64,000 nt of DNA from Denitromonas ohlonensis. GTDB taxonomy: Bacteria > Pseudomonadota > Gammaproteobacteria > Burkholderiales > Rhodocyclaceae. The notes beneath the pieces were generated by a model. It was not told the origin of the DNA. It did not search any database and saw nothing but the letters and a program-made list of their open reading frames with translations. The stretch covers positions 62,001-126,000 of the forward strand of contig NZ_VMNI01000004.1 of assembly GCF_007625205.1 (NCBI RefSeq), given 5' to 3'. Below, one piece after another: positions 33,359-40,656 of this stretch. The number at the start of each line of letters is the position of its first letter. Position 1 is the first letter of the stretch. The position numbers and the translations under genes were made by a program.

Positions 33359-33603
33359 TGTTGCTGCCGCGTAAGCGCAAGAGTCACCTGCCCGTGAGCG
33401 TCATGGTTACCGTGGTTTTCGTTGGTGTGATAGCACTGCTCTTTTTGGCTTCATATCTACTTAAGGAGGTGCCGAGCGAGGCCGCTGCGTGCGTGTCGCG
33501 ATGTGCCGCCGAGAATCGTGCTGGCCGATTGGTGGATAACTACGCCGCTAGTCAAACGGCGGGGATGCGAGGGCGAGGAACGTCACGGTGTGAGTGCTAC
33601 TGA
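33358..33603 (+). CDS. Small single-span membrane protein, unknown
   Basis: 81 residues beginning on the last base of the preceding stop codon. A basic start (MLLPRKRKSHLP) precedes one membrane span (VSVMVTVVFVGVIALLFLAS) and a short Cys-containing tail (ACVSRCAAEN, RCECY). The GC content is lower than that of the upstream genes and the coding signal fades in the last third, which runs into repeat island B. It may be real or partly eroded; no family is recognised. Confidence 0.45.
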   Translation: MLLPRKRKSHLPVSVMVTVVFVGVIALLFLASYLLKEVPSEAAACVSRCAAENRAGRLVDNYAASQTAGMRGRGTSRCECY

Positions 33604-33629
33604 CTCGGGGTTTGCGGATTGCGGCGGTT

Positions 33630-33775
33630 CGTTGGCCGGGTCTCGCCCCGGCGGGCGAGTGACTTCTTTGTCGCGACAAAGAAGTCACCAAGAAAACGCC
33701 CCCGCTGTACCGCCGGCTTCGTTCGGCGGTACAGAAGGGGAGAGGCCCGCGGGCTCGGCTTCGCCATCGCCTTCT
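33630..33775 (+). repeat. Long repeat module, copy B-left (short form, altered hairpin)
   Basis: It starts CGTTGGCCGGGTCTCGCCCC like copy A-left. The hairpin that follows (33659-33688) is a perfect 30-bp palindrome with arm GTGACTTCTTTGTCG, so the stem sequence differs from the other copies on both arms while pairing is complete. The central block present in A-left (about 90 bp) is missing; its edges fuse to give another inverted repeat, GTACCGCCG and CGGCGGTAC. The shared text resumes with ACAGAAGGGGAG and CGGGCTCGGCTTCGCC. Confidence 0.85.
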
Positions 33776-33850
33776 TTGAGAGGCCACGGTGCTACGCCGC
33801 AGGGTTAGCGGCTTGCCGCCCACCATCGTGCCTCACGACAAACGCCGCTT

Positions 33851-33873
33851 GGTGGGCAGCAAAGCTGACCACC
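33851..33873. repeat. Stem-loop between the island B modules
   Basis: Arms GGTGGGCAGC and GCTGACCACC pair at 9 of 10 positions around AAA. It is followed by CCTACGCCCCC, so read on the minus strand it gives GTAGGGTGG, like the TAGGGCGG next to the island A palindromes. It may be a relative of the same short palindromic repeat class. Confidence 0.6.
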
Positions 33874-33934
33874 CTACGCCCCCAATGGTCGAGTCGGGTG
33901 CGATCGATCCGCCCTCTGCCGCGCCAACCGGAGG

Positions 33935-34119
33935 ATGTGCCGGGCGGAAAAAGGGGCTTCGCTGTTTGAGCCCGCAGGGCGAGTTCGCGAAGCACCCCGC
34001 CCGGGGCGTCCGGAGGGCGGGAACCCCGCAGGGGCGCGAAAGCGGGCTGTGCTTCTTTGCCTAGCTTTCTTGCACAAGCAAGAAAGTAGGTCGCCCGCCG
34101 GGGCGAAACCCGGCCAACG
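33935..34119 (-). repeat. Long repeat module, copy B-right (inverted)
   Basis: On the minus strand from 34119 it reads CGTTGGCCGGGTTTCGCCCC, then the hairpin at 34065-34086 (arms CTTTCTTGC/GCAAGAAAG, loop differing from both island A copies), GCAAAGAAGCACAG and, further on, CGCGAACTCGCCCTGCGG and CAAACAGCGAAGCCCC. The outer boundary is approximate. Confidence 0.85.
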
Positions 34120-34165
34120 GAACGTCGAAGCGTAGGCCACATGACTTCGCGCAGCCAAATGCGGC

Positions 34166-34642
34166 TTATTGGATATCTTTGGCGTCTTTTCGCCGTGAAG
34201 AGGCTCTTAGTAGCGTTTGAACGCGTGCTTGGAAACGCTGGCGGTGGTCGCCGAAACTCGCGGCGCAGGCCTTTGCGTTTACGGATGCAGTTACGCTCCA
34301 ACGCGAGAACTTGTCTTTGAGAAGATCCGATGTTTGTCTCAGGGAGCTAAACACGAAATCGTCGTGAATACGAATTCGCTCGTCTTCGGCCCGCTTCTCT
34401 CCCAAGGCGGCCGCCGCATAGGCGCCCAAGATTGAGGACGTCTCGCGTAGCGTTCGCTTCTGGCCGGGACTCTTGGCCAGGAATTCTTCTGCTAAGCGAG
34501 CCTCTTCCGCGCACCTGGCCCATTGCCGACCGAGATCTTCATCGGTTGTTTGTGCTGTTGCGAACACGGATGCGCTGACAATCCATAGTGATAGCGAGCG
34601 TTTAGCAAAACGTGACAGTCCGTAAGGGGGCCGGTCACCCAT
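34166..34642 (-). CDS. Secreted protein, unknown function
   Basis: 158 residues. An N-terminal basic stretch and hydrophobic run (RSLSLWIVSASVFATAQ) suggest a signal peptide; the rest is hydrophilic and helical (EDLGRQWARCAEEARLAEEF, ILGAYAAAALGEKRAEDERI). Two Cys are spaced far apart. The base composition is visibly lower in GC than that of neighbours, and it lies right against repeat island B, which hints at acquisition. The start overlaps the end of the GGDEF/EAL gene by 8 bases, supporting translation from the same transcript. No domain recognised. Confidence 0.6.
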   Translation of the reverse strand: MGDRPPYGLSRFAKRSLSLWIVSASVFATAQTTDEDLGRQWARCAEEARLAEEFLAKSPGQKRTLRETSSILGAYAAAALGEKRAEDERIRIHDDFVFSSLRQTSDLLKDKFSRWSVTASVNAKACAASFGDHRQRFQARVQTLLRASSRRKDAKDIQ

Positions 34643-37385
34643 TCCCCATCTCCGGCAAGCCGCACAAGCGCGCTGCCCGCAATCCCTTCAGCAATGCGTT
34701 CATGTCATCCGCGGGCAGCGGTCGGCTGCACAGGTAGCCCTGGTAGGCGTCGCAGGCCCAGCCGCGGAGCATGCGTAGCTGGCCGACGGTTTCGACGCCT
34801 TCGGCGAGGACCTGGATGCGCAGGGTGTGGGCCATGGCGATGATGGTTTCGGCGATGGCGGCGTCGTCGGGTTCGGTTTCGATGTCGGCGATGAAGGAGC
34901 GGTCGATCTTGAGCCGGTCAATGGGGAAGCGTTTGAGGTAGGCGAGGCTGGAGTAGCCGGTGCCGAAGTCGTCGACGCCGATCATGACGCCCAGCCGTTT
35001 GGCGCCGTCGAGGACGTCGGCGGTGAGTTCGGGGTTGCGCATGATCAGCGATTCGGTCAGTTCGAGTTCGAGGCGATCGGCGGGGAGGCCGGTGTCTTCG
35101 AGGACCTCGGCGACGGTGTCGAGCAGGCTGGCTTCGTCGAACTGGCGGGCCGAGAGGTTGACGGCCACGGGGACGTCGATGAGGTGTTTGCGGCGCCAGG
35201 CTTCGGCCTGGGCGCAGGCGGTGCGCAATACCCAGGCGCCGATGGGGACGATGAGGCCGCTGTCTTCGGCAATGGGGATGAAGGTGTCGGGTTCGACCGG
35301 GCCTTCGTCGGGGTCGTTCCAGCGCAGCATGGCTTCGAGGCCAATGAAGTCGCCGGAGGCGATGTCGACCTGAGGCTGATAATAGAGCTCGAACTCTTGC
35401 CGCTCGAGCGCCCGGCGCAGCCGGTTTTCGAGGGTAAGTCGGGTGGACACCAGCGTGGACAGGCGCGATTCGTAGAACTGGTAGTTGTTCCGGCCGGCGT
35501 CCTTGGCGTGGTACATGGCGGCGTCGGCGTGCTGGATGAGCGTATCGGCGGTGCTGCCGTCTTCGGGGTAGATGGCGATGCCGATGCTGGGGGTGACGGT
35601 GAGGCGGTGACCTTTGATGTCGAAGGGCGCGCTCAGGGCTTCGACGATGCGCTCGGCCACTTCGGCGGCCTGCTCCCGGCTTTCGAGTTCGGGCAGCACC
35701 ACGATGAACTCGTCGCCCCCCATGCGGGCGACGGTGTCCTGTTCGCGCACGCAGTGCTGGAAGCGTCCGGACACGGCTTTGAGCAGGGCGTCGCCGGCCT
35801 GGTGGCCGAGGGAGTCATTGACATTCTTGAAGCGGTCGAGATCGAGGAAGAGGACGCCGAGCGATTGCTCGAAGCGACCGGCGGCTTCGAGGGCGGACTC
35901 GAGTCGCACGCCGAGCAGGCTGCGGTTGGGCAGCTCGGTGAGCGGGTCGAAATGGGCCAGATGCAGGATGCGGGTTTCGGCAGCCTTGCGGTGGGTGATG
36001 TCGGAGGCGATGGTGAGGTAGCCGGTGATGCGGCCGTCTTGCGCGTCGATGAGCGGGGAGATCGATACGGCGGCCGGGATGTTGCGGCCGTCGGCGCCGG
36101 TCAGCTCCACTTCGACCGGTTCGTTGGTCGACAGGCCGCGCGCGGTGTCGAGCACGGCGGCAAAACCGCGCTTGCCGGTGGCGCGCTCCATGCGCGCCAT
36201 GGCGGCGGTGTTGATGAAGTCGATGGGGGTGCGCTTGTCGACCACCAGGTCGGCGGCGCAGCCGAGCATGTTTTCGGCGGCGGGGTTGAAGACGCGGATG
36301 ATGCCGTCGGTGTCGGTGAGCACGATGGCGTAGTCGGCGCTGTGCAAGATGGCTTGCTGCAGCGTGGTGCTGGTGCGCAGGGCGGCTTCGGAGGCGGTGC
36401 GCTGGGCGACCTCGGCCTGCAGTGTGGCATTGGTGTCGGCCAGGATGCGGTTGGTCTCGGCCAGTTCGGCGGTGCTGCTGCGCACGCGATCGCGGATGAC
36501 GGCGTTGCGGGTTTGCAAGAAGGCGACCAGCAGCGCGGCGAGGAGGGTGATGGCCCAGCCGGTGGCGCGCTGGCGCTCGATGGATGCGGCGGGCGCCAGT
36601 TCGAAGTGGTTGGGCGTGGGGGTGGCGATGATCAGCCAGCGCCGGGCGGCGAACTCGATGACCTCAACGTAGGCGGTCTCGAAGTTGTCACCGATGGTGT
36701 CGCGGTACACCTCGGGCGCGCTGCGCGGGTCGGTGGTGGTGTCCAGAATGGTGAAGGCCATGTTGCGCGCGTCGGGGTCCATGCCGGCCCAGAGCGTGCT
36801 TTGCGCAAGCTCGCTCAGGTGCATGTAGATCCCGAGCACATGCTGGCCCGCACGCGAGAACAGGCGGATGCCTTCACCGTTTTCGGCTTCAGGGCTGAGC
36901 AGCGGGGTGGCTATGATGGCGCCGGTGCGCAGCGCGGCCTGGACGGCTTCCTGCGCTTGCAGGCCTTCCATGGCCAGATCGGTGCCGCGCCTGGGCCAGG
37001 CGGCGCGGGTGGCGACATGGCGGGCGGGGAAGCGCAGCGGGGGGGTGACGCTGTTGTCGACGTCAGCCAGTGCGATGGCCTTGATGAAGGTGTGCACCCG
37101 CATCAGCGAGCCGCTGATCTGCTCGAAGTCTTTTGCGCTGCCGGCGCCGGCCACGTCGACATGGTCGCCCAGCAGGTGCTGCAGATCGAGTACGGCTTCG
37201 ACGCGTTTGCGCAGGGTGCCGATGTGCTGACCCGCGGCGAGCTGGAATTCGGCGTAGACGCGGTCGCGCTGCGCATCGAGCGCATTCTTGTAGACCGCCT
37301 CGGTGGCCGCAGCGAGGACGCCCGCCAATAGCATGGCGAGGCCGAAGTGCTTCAGGAGTCGGCGAAGGGGCCGGATCACGCGCAT
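34635..37385 (-). CDS. Membrane GGDEF/EAL protein with CHASE-like sensor and PAS domain
   Basis: 916 residues: a membrane helix near the N-terminus (about 14-30), a periplasmic CHASE-like sensor (about 35-270), a second helix (about 275-295), PAS (about 345-465, ending ITGYLTIASDITHRKAAETR), GGDEF (about 475-635; FDPLTELPNRSLL, LGVLFLDLDRFKNVNDSLGH, ARMGGDEFIVVLPE) and EAL (about 650-900). The EAL signature reads GLEAMLRW (EAM), but VNLSARQF, ELTESLIM, DDFGTGYSSLAYLKRFP and LAEGVET are intact, so phosphodiesterase activity is likely; cyclase activity is also possible as GGDEF is intact. It turns over c-di-GMP in response to an external signal. Confidence 0.93.
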   Translation of the reverse strand: MRVIRPLRRLLKHFGLAMLLAGVLAAATEAVYKNALDAQRDRVYAEFQLAAGQHIGTLRKRVEAVLDLQHLLGDHVDVAGAGSAKDFEQISGSLMRVHTFIKAIALADVDNSVTPPLRFPARHVATRAAWPRRGTDLAMEGLQAQEAVQAALRTGAIIATPLLSPEAENGEGIRLFSRAGQHVLGIYMHLSELAQSTLWAGMDPDARNMAFTILDTTTDPRSAPEVYRDTIGDNFETAYVEVIEFAARRWLIIATPTPNHFELAPAASIERQRATGWAITLLAALLVAFLQTRNAVIRDRVRSSTAELAETNRILADTNATLQAEVAQRTASEAALRTSTTLQQAILHSADYAIVLTDTDGIIRVFNPAAENMLGCAADLVVDKRTPIDFINTAAMARMERATGKRGFAAVLDTARGLSTNEPVEVELTGADGRNIPAAVSISPLIDAQDGRITGYLTIASDITHRKAAETRILHLAHFDPLTELPNRSLLGVRLESALEAAGRFEQSLGVLFLDLDRFKNVNDSLGHQAGDALLKAVSGRFQHCVREQDTVARMGGDEFIVVLPELESREQAAEVAERIVEALSAPFDIKGHRLTVTPSIGIAIYPEDGSTADTLIQHADAAMYHAKDAGRNNYQFYESRLSTLVSTRLTLENRLRRALERQEFELYYQPQVDIASGDFIGLEAMLRWNDPDEGPVEPDTFIPIAEDSGLIVPIGAWVLRTACAQAEAWRRKHLIDVPVAVNLSARQFDEASLLDTVAEVLEDTGLPADRLELELTESLIMRNPELTADVLDGAKRLGVMIGVDDFGTGYSSLAYLKRFPIDRLKIDRSFIADIETEPDDAAIAETIIAMAHTLRIQVLAEGVETVGQLRMLRGWACDAYQGYLCSRPLPADDMNALLKGLRAARLCGLPEMGNG

Positions 37386-37454
37386 CGTGCGCGTCGCGAA
37401 TTCATGCGATGCAGCTTCCAGTGTGTGCCGCCGGGCCTTGTGGGCATACGGCGG

Positions 37455-38528
37455 TCATGGGTGTTTGCTGCCGTGGCGGGTCACGACGGCAGTCATCATC
37501 ATCAGCAGAAACACGCCGATGGCAGCGGCGTTGCCCAGCGCGCCATCGGCACGCAGCCCGTGGTGTTCGAACAGGTCGCCGGCCACGCGCAGGACTAGGC
37601 TCAGGTGCAGCAGGGCCAAGGGTACATAAAAACCGCGGTGATATGGCAACCGAACGCGCAGCACCGCCGGCAGGATGATGGGCGCGTGGCCGAACACCAT
37701 GGCAAACACGAAGCCGACCATCAGGCTGTGCAGCGCGGTGTCCCAGCCGATGCTGCCGGCGCCGGGGGCCAGCACGGCGAGCACCGCGCCGCCCAGCGCC
37801 AGCCACAGGTAGCCCGAGAGCAGGCACACGGCGATGTAGCGGGTGAGGCCGGTGGTTTTGACCGTGCGGCGGGCGACATCCTGCTTGAGCAGCCAGATCG
37901 CCAGGCCGATCGCGCCGAGGCCGAACAGGTGCGGGCCGACGGGGAGCGCGGCGAGCGAGGCGCCGGCAATCAGCAGGCCGATCAGGGCGATGAAGATCTG
38001 CTGCATGCGCGGGCTGACCCGCATCAGGCGCGACAGCTCCAGCCGCTCGCCGGCGATGGTGACGATCAGGAAGGCGGCCCACCACCACAGCGCCAGGTCG
38101 ACCGTGCCGGTGAGCGCCCACACCAGCACACCGACCAGCCAGGCCGCCGCGCCGAGGGTCAGCACGCGGGCGTGCAGGGCGGGTGCTTTGCGCTGGGCAT
38201 GTAGCGAGGCGAGCACCAGCACGATGCCACCGGCGATGAAGCACACGGTGGCCATGGCGGGCGCGATGCCGCTGATCAGCAGCGCGCTGCCGAGGCCGCC
38301 GCCCAGCGGGCCCAGATAGGCCCAGCGCTGGCCGACGGCGACGGCGCGTTCGAGTGAAATGAGGGTGCCGAAGAAGGCGCACATCATCAGCGCGCCATGC
38401 GGCGCACCGGCGACGAAGTCGGGCGTGGGCCAGGCGAGGCGCCACAGGCCGGCGAGCACGCCGGTGATCAGCCCCGCAAAGCCGAGTACCAGCAGCGGCG
38501 CGCGCTGCCAGGGGGGCAGATCAGACAT
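37455..38528 (-). CDS. Multi-span membrane protein, NnrS-like
   Basis: 357 residues with about ten to twelve membrane helices. The stretches SDLPPWQRAPLLVLGFAGLI, GAPHGALMMCAFFGTLISLE and TALHSLMVGFVFAMVFGHAP (followed by IILPAVL) recall NnrS proteins, haem-containing membrane proteins linked to nitric-oxide stress in denitrifiers. Conserved His in the HG, HS and GHAP motifs could ligate haem. The match is partial, so I call it NnrS-like only. It overlaps the DUF59 gene by 8 bases at its start, part of the mtnA-aldolase-DUF59 chain, and is 69 bp upstream of the GGDEF/EAL gene. Confidence 0.6.
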   Translation of the reverse strand: MSDLPPWQRAPLLVLGFAGLITGVLAGLWRLAWPTPDFVAGAPHGALMMCAFFGTLISLERAVAVGQRWAYLGPLGGGLGSALLISGIAPAMATVCFIAGGIVLVLASLHAQRKAPALHARVLTLGAAAWLVGVLVWALTGTVDLALWWWAAFLIVTIAGERLELSRLMRVSPRMQQIFIALIGLLIAGASLAALPVGPHLFGLGAIGLAIWLLKQDVARRTVKTTGLTRYIAVCLLSGYLWLALGGAVLAVLAPGAGSIGWDTALHSLMVGFVFAMVFGHAPIILPAVLRVRLPYHRGFYVPLALLHLSLVLRVAGDLFEHHGLRADGALGNAAAIGVFLLMMMTAVVTRHGSKHP

Positions 38529-38841
38529 CGCCGGCTTGCCAGCCGAAGTGGGCCTTGGCCGTGTCGCTCATCATGGCGGGGGTCCACTCGGGTTGCCAGA
38601 CCAGTTCGACGGCAGGGGTGTGGTCGGGGGCGAGGCGGCGCAGTGTCGCCTCGACATCATCCATGATCATCTGACCCATCGGGCAGGCCGGGCTGGTCAT
38701 GGTCATCTCGACGGTGATCTGCGTGTCGGTGAGCGCGACGGTGTAGATCAGGCCGAGGTCGACGATGTTCATGCCGACTTCGGGGTCGAGGACTTGCTTG
38801 AGGGCGTCGCGTACGGCGGCTTCGTCGAGGGCGGTGTTCAT
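38521..38841 (-). CDS. DUF59/MIP18 family Fe-S assembly-type protein (PaaD/SufT-like)
   Basis: 106 residues. Signatures: LKQVLDPEVGMNIVDLGLIY, TVEMTMTSPACPMGQMIMDD with the conserved Cys, and a C-terminal WQPEWTPAMMSDTAKAHFG. The family helps mature Fe-S or metal centres. The frame is open far upstream, but the ATG at 38841 overlaps the stop of the aldolase gene (ATGA) and starts the conserved domain. Placement after a Zn/Fe-type aldolase and before an NnrS-like protein could mean it serves either, or be incidental. Confidence 0.88.
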   Translation of the reverse strand: MNTALDEAAVRDALKQVLDPEVGMNIVDLGLIYTVALTDTQITVEMTMTSPACPMGQMIMDDVEATLRRLAPDHTPAVELVWQPEWTPAMMSDTAKAHFGWQAGDV

Positions 38842-39512
38842 TGCGGGGCGTCCGGGTCGGCGTCGAGGGGGCGCGGGCGGCCATACCAGCGGAACTGCAC
38901 CAGCGCTTCGCGCATTTGGGCGTCGTCGAGGCAGGGCGGCTCGCCAAGGCAGCGGGCGCGCCAGTAGTGTTCGCAGAGCATTTCGAGTTCGATGGCGCGG
39001 TCGAGCAGGGTGGCCAGGTCGGGCGCCAGTACGATCATGCCGTGGTTGGCCATGAGCGCGGCGCAGCGGTTTTCGAGGGCCTTGACGGTGGCGTCGGACA
39101 GCGCCTGGGTGCCGAAGGTGGCGTAGCTGCCGCAGCGCACGCTGTCGCCCCCGAAGCGCGCCACCATGTAGTGAAAGGCGGGCACGTCGAGGCGGTGGCA
39201 GGCCAGTGCAGTGGCGAAGGGCGCATGGGCATGCAGGATGGCGCCGACGTCGGGCCGCGCGGCGTAGATGTCGCGGTGCAGGCGCCATTCGCTGGAGGGC
39301 GCGCGACGCCCGTGGGCGGAGCCGTCGGCGCTCACGTGGGTCATGTCGGCGGCCTCGCAGCGCTCGGGCACCATGCCGGAGGGCGTGACCCAGAAACCGT
39401 CGGCCGCGTCCGTGTTGTCGCGCACGCTGACATTGCCGGCGGTGCCCACCGACAGGCGGGCGGCGGTCATGCCGCGGGCGACGGCGAGCAGGTTGTTGGC
39501 GAGTGCGCTCAT
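38838..39512 (-). CDS. Class II aldolase/adducin family protein, candidate (methylthio)ribulose-1-phosphate aldolase
   Basis: 224 residues. Family signatures are LLAVARGMTAARLSVGTAGN with NVSVR, PSGMVPE, SSEWRLHRDIYAARPDVGAI, the metal-binding HAHAPFATALACHRLDVPAF, and NHGMIVLAPDLATLLDRAIE. The family includes fuculose-phosphate aldolase, MtnB dehydratase and the aldolase of the DHAP shunt. Directly upstream is mtnA, with ATGA overlap, and no mtnC or mtnD follows, so cleavage of 5-deoxy- or 5-methylthioribulose-1-phosphate to DHAP plus an aldehyde is the better guess than MtnB. That choice is inference from gene order. Confidence 0.8.
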   Translation of the reverse strand: MSALANNLLAVARGMTAARLSVGTAGNVSVRDNTDAADGFWVTPSGMVPERCEAADMTHVSADGSAHGRRAPSSEWRLHRDIYAARPDVGAILHAHAPFATALACHRLDVPAFHYMVARFGGDSVRCGSYATFGTQALSDATVKALENRCAALMANHGMIVLAPDLATLLDRAIELEMLCEHYWRARCLGEPPCLDDAQMREALVQFRWYGRPRPLDADPDAPQ

Positions 39513-40576
39513 GGGGCGAGTGTGGCCAGCGCGTGGGGCGCCATGACCCCGTGTTCGGTGATGATGCCGGTGATGCGCGCGGCCGGCGTGACATCGAAGG
39601 CCGGGTTGCCGGTGGCGGTGTCGGCCGGGGCGATGCGTAGCTGCGCCGTGGCGCCGATGGCATCGCGGCCATGCAGCACGCGCACTTCCTCGCCGTCGCG
39701 GTCTTCGATCGGAATCGCCGCGCCGTTGGGGCAGGCGAAGTCGATGGTCGACACCGGCGCAGCAATATAGAAGGGCACGCCGTTGTCGGCGGCGGCCAGC
39801 GCCTTGAGATAGGTGCCGACCTTGTTGGCGGTGTCGCCGTTGGCGGCGACGCGGTCGGCGCCGGTGATGACCAGATCGACCTCGCCGCGCATCATCAGCA
39901 GACCGGCGGCGTTGTCGGCGATCAGGCGATGGGCGACGCCGGACTCGCGCAGCTCCCAGGCGGTGAGCAGGCCCTGGTTGCGCGGGCGGGTTTCGCTCAC
40001 CCACACCTCGACGTCGATGCCCGCCGCCTGTGCGGCATACACCGGCGACAGCGCCGTGCCGTGGCCGAGCGTGGCCAGCCAGCCGGCGTTGCAGTGGGTC
40101 ATGACGCGCACGGGGCCGTGGCGCTTGGCGGCAATGTCGGCGATCAGCGCGAGGCCGTGCTGGCCGATGGCCGCGTTGGTGGCGATGTCTTCGGTGATGA
40201 TGGCGTCGGCTTCGCGTTCGGCGGCGGCGAGGCGTTCGGCCGGCGGCAGCGGGCGCAGCACGCGGGCCATGCGCGCGAGCGCCCAGTGCAGATTCACCGC
40301 CGTCGGGCGGGTGGCGCCGATCTCGGTGAGTGCGTGTTCCAGCGTGGCGTCGTCGGCCGCCGTCTGTAGCGCCAGCGCGACACCGCAGGCGGCGGTGGCG
40401 CCGATCAGCGGGGCGCCGCGCACCTGCATGGACCGGATCGCATGGGCGACGGCATCGAGGCTGTCGAGCGCGAGCGTGACGCGGTGATGCGGCAGGGCGG
40501 TCTGGTCGAGGATGCGCACACGGGCGCCGTCGCGGATCAGGGTGGGGGCGGGGATGGGAACACTCATGGCCGCCAT
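39509..40576 (-). CDS. mtnA: S-methyl-5-thioribose-1-phosphate isomerase
   Basis: 355 residues, eIF2B-related fold. It isomerises methylthioribose-1-phosphate (or 5-deoxyribose-1-phosphate) to the ribulose form. Motifs: AIRSMQVRGAPLIGATAACG, the catalytic Cys region VMTHCNAGWLATLGHGTALS, VSETRPRNQGLLTAWEL, and the catalytic Asp in VITGADRVAANGDTANKVGT. Start may be 40576 or the second ATG at 40567; neither has a strong ribosome site. It heads an overlapping chain with an aldolase, DUF59 and an NnrS-like gene and is divergent from a methionine-type aminotransferase. Confidence 0.92.
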   Translation of the reverse strand: MAAMSVPIPAPTLIRDGARVRILDQTALPHHRVTLALDSLDAVAHAIRSMQVRGAPLIGATAACGVALALQTAADDATLEHALTEIGATRPTAVNLHWALARMARVLRPLPPAERLAAAEREADAIITEDIATNAAIGQHGLALIADIAAKRHGPVRVMTHCNAGWLATLGHGTALSPVYAAQAAGIDVEVWVSETRPRNQGLLTAWELRESGVAHRLIADNAAGLLMMRGEVDLVITGADRVAANGDTANKVGTYLKALAAADNGVPFYIAAPVSTIDFACPNGAAIPIEDRDGEEVRVLHGRDAIGATAQLRIAPADTATGNPAFDVTPAARITGIITEHGVMAPHALATLAP

Positions 40577-40656
40577 TGTATCGCTGACGCGGCTTTGCTT
40601 GGCGTGCCGGAGGCGCTCTGCGAGAATCGGCTTTTGCCTTTGCTGCCTGGATTGTC

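Larger units (their letters stand above)
33604..34165. repeat. Repeat island B (non-coding, about 560 bp)
   Basis: No credible gene lies here. As in island A, two long repeat modules face each other (33630-33775 forward, about 33935-34119 reverse), with a smaller stem-loop between them (33851-33873). Details are in the separate entries. Confidence 0.85.

Noticed and set aside
34827-37331. 834-codon open frame on the plus strand opposite the GGDEF/EAL gene
   Set aside because: Complement of a clear multi-domain signalling gene; the translation is Gly/Val/Asp-rich without any fold signature.
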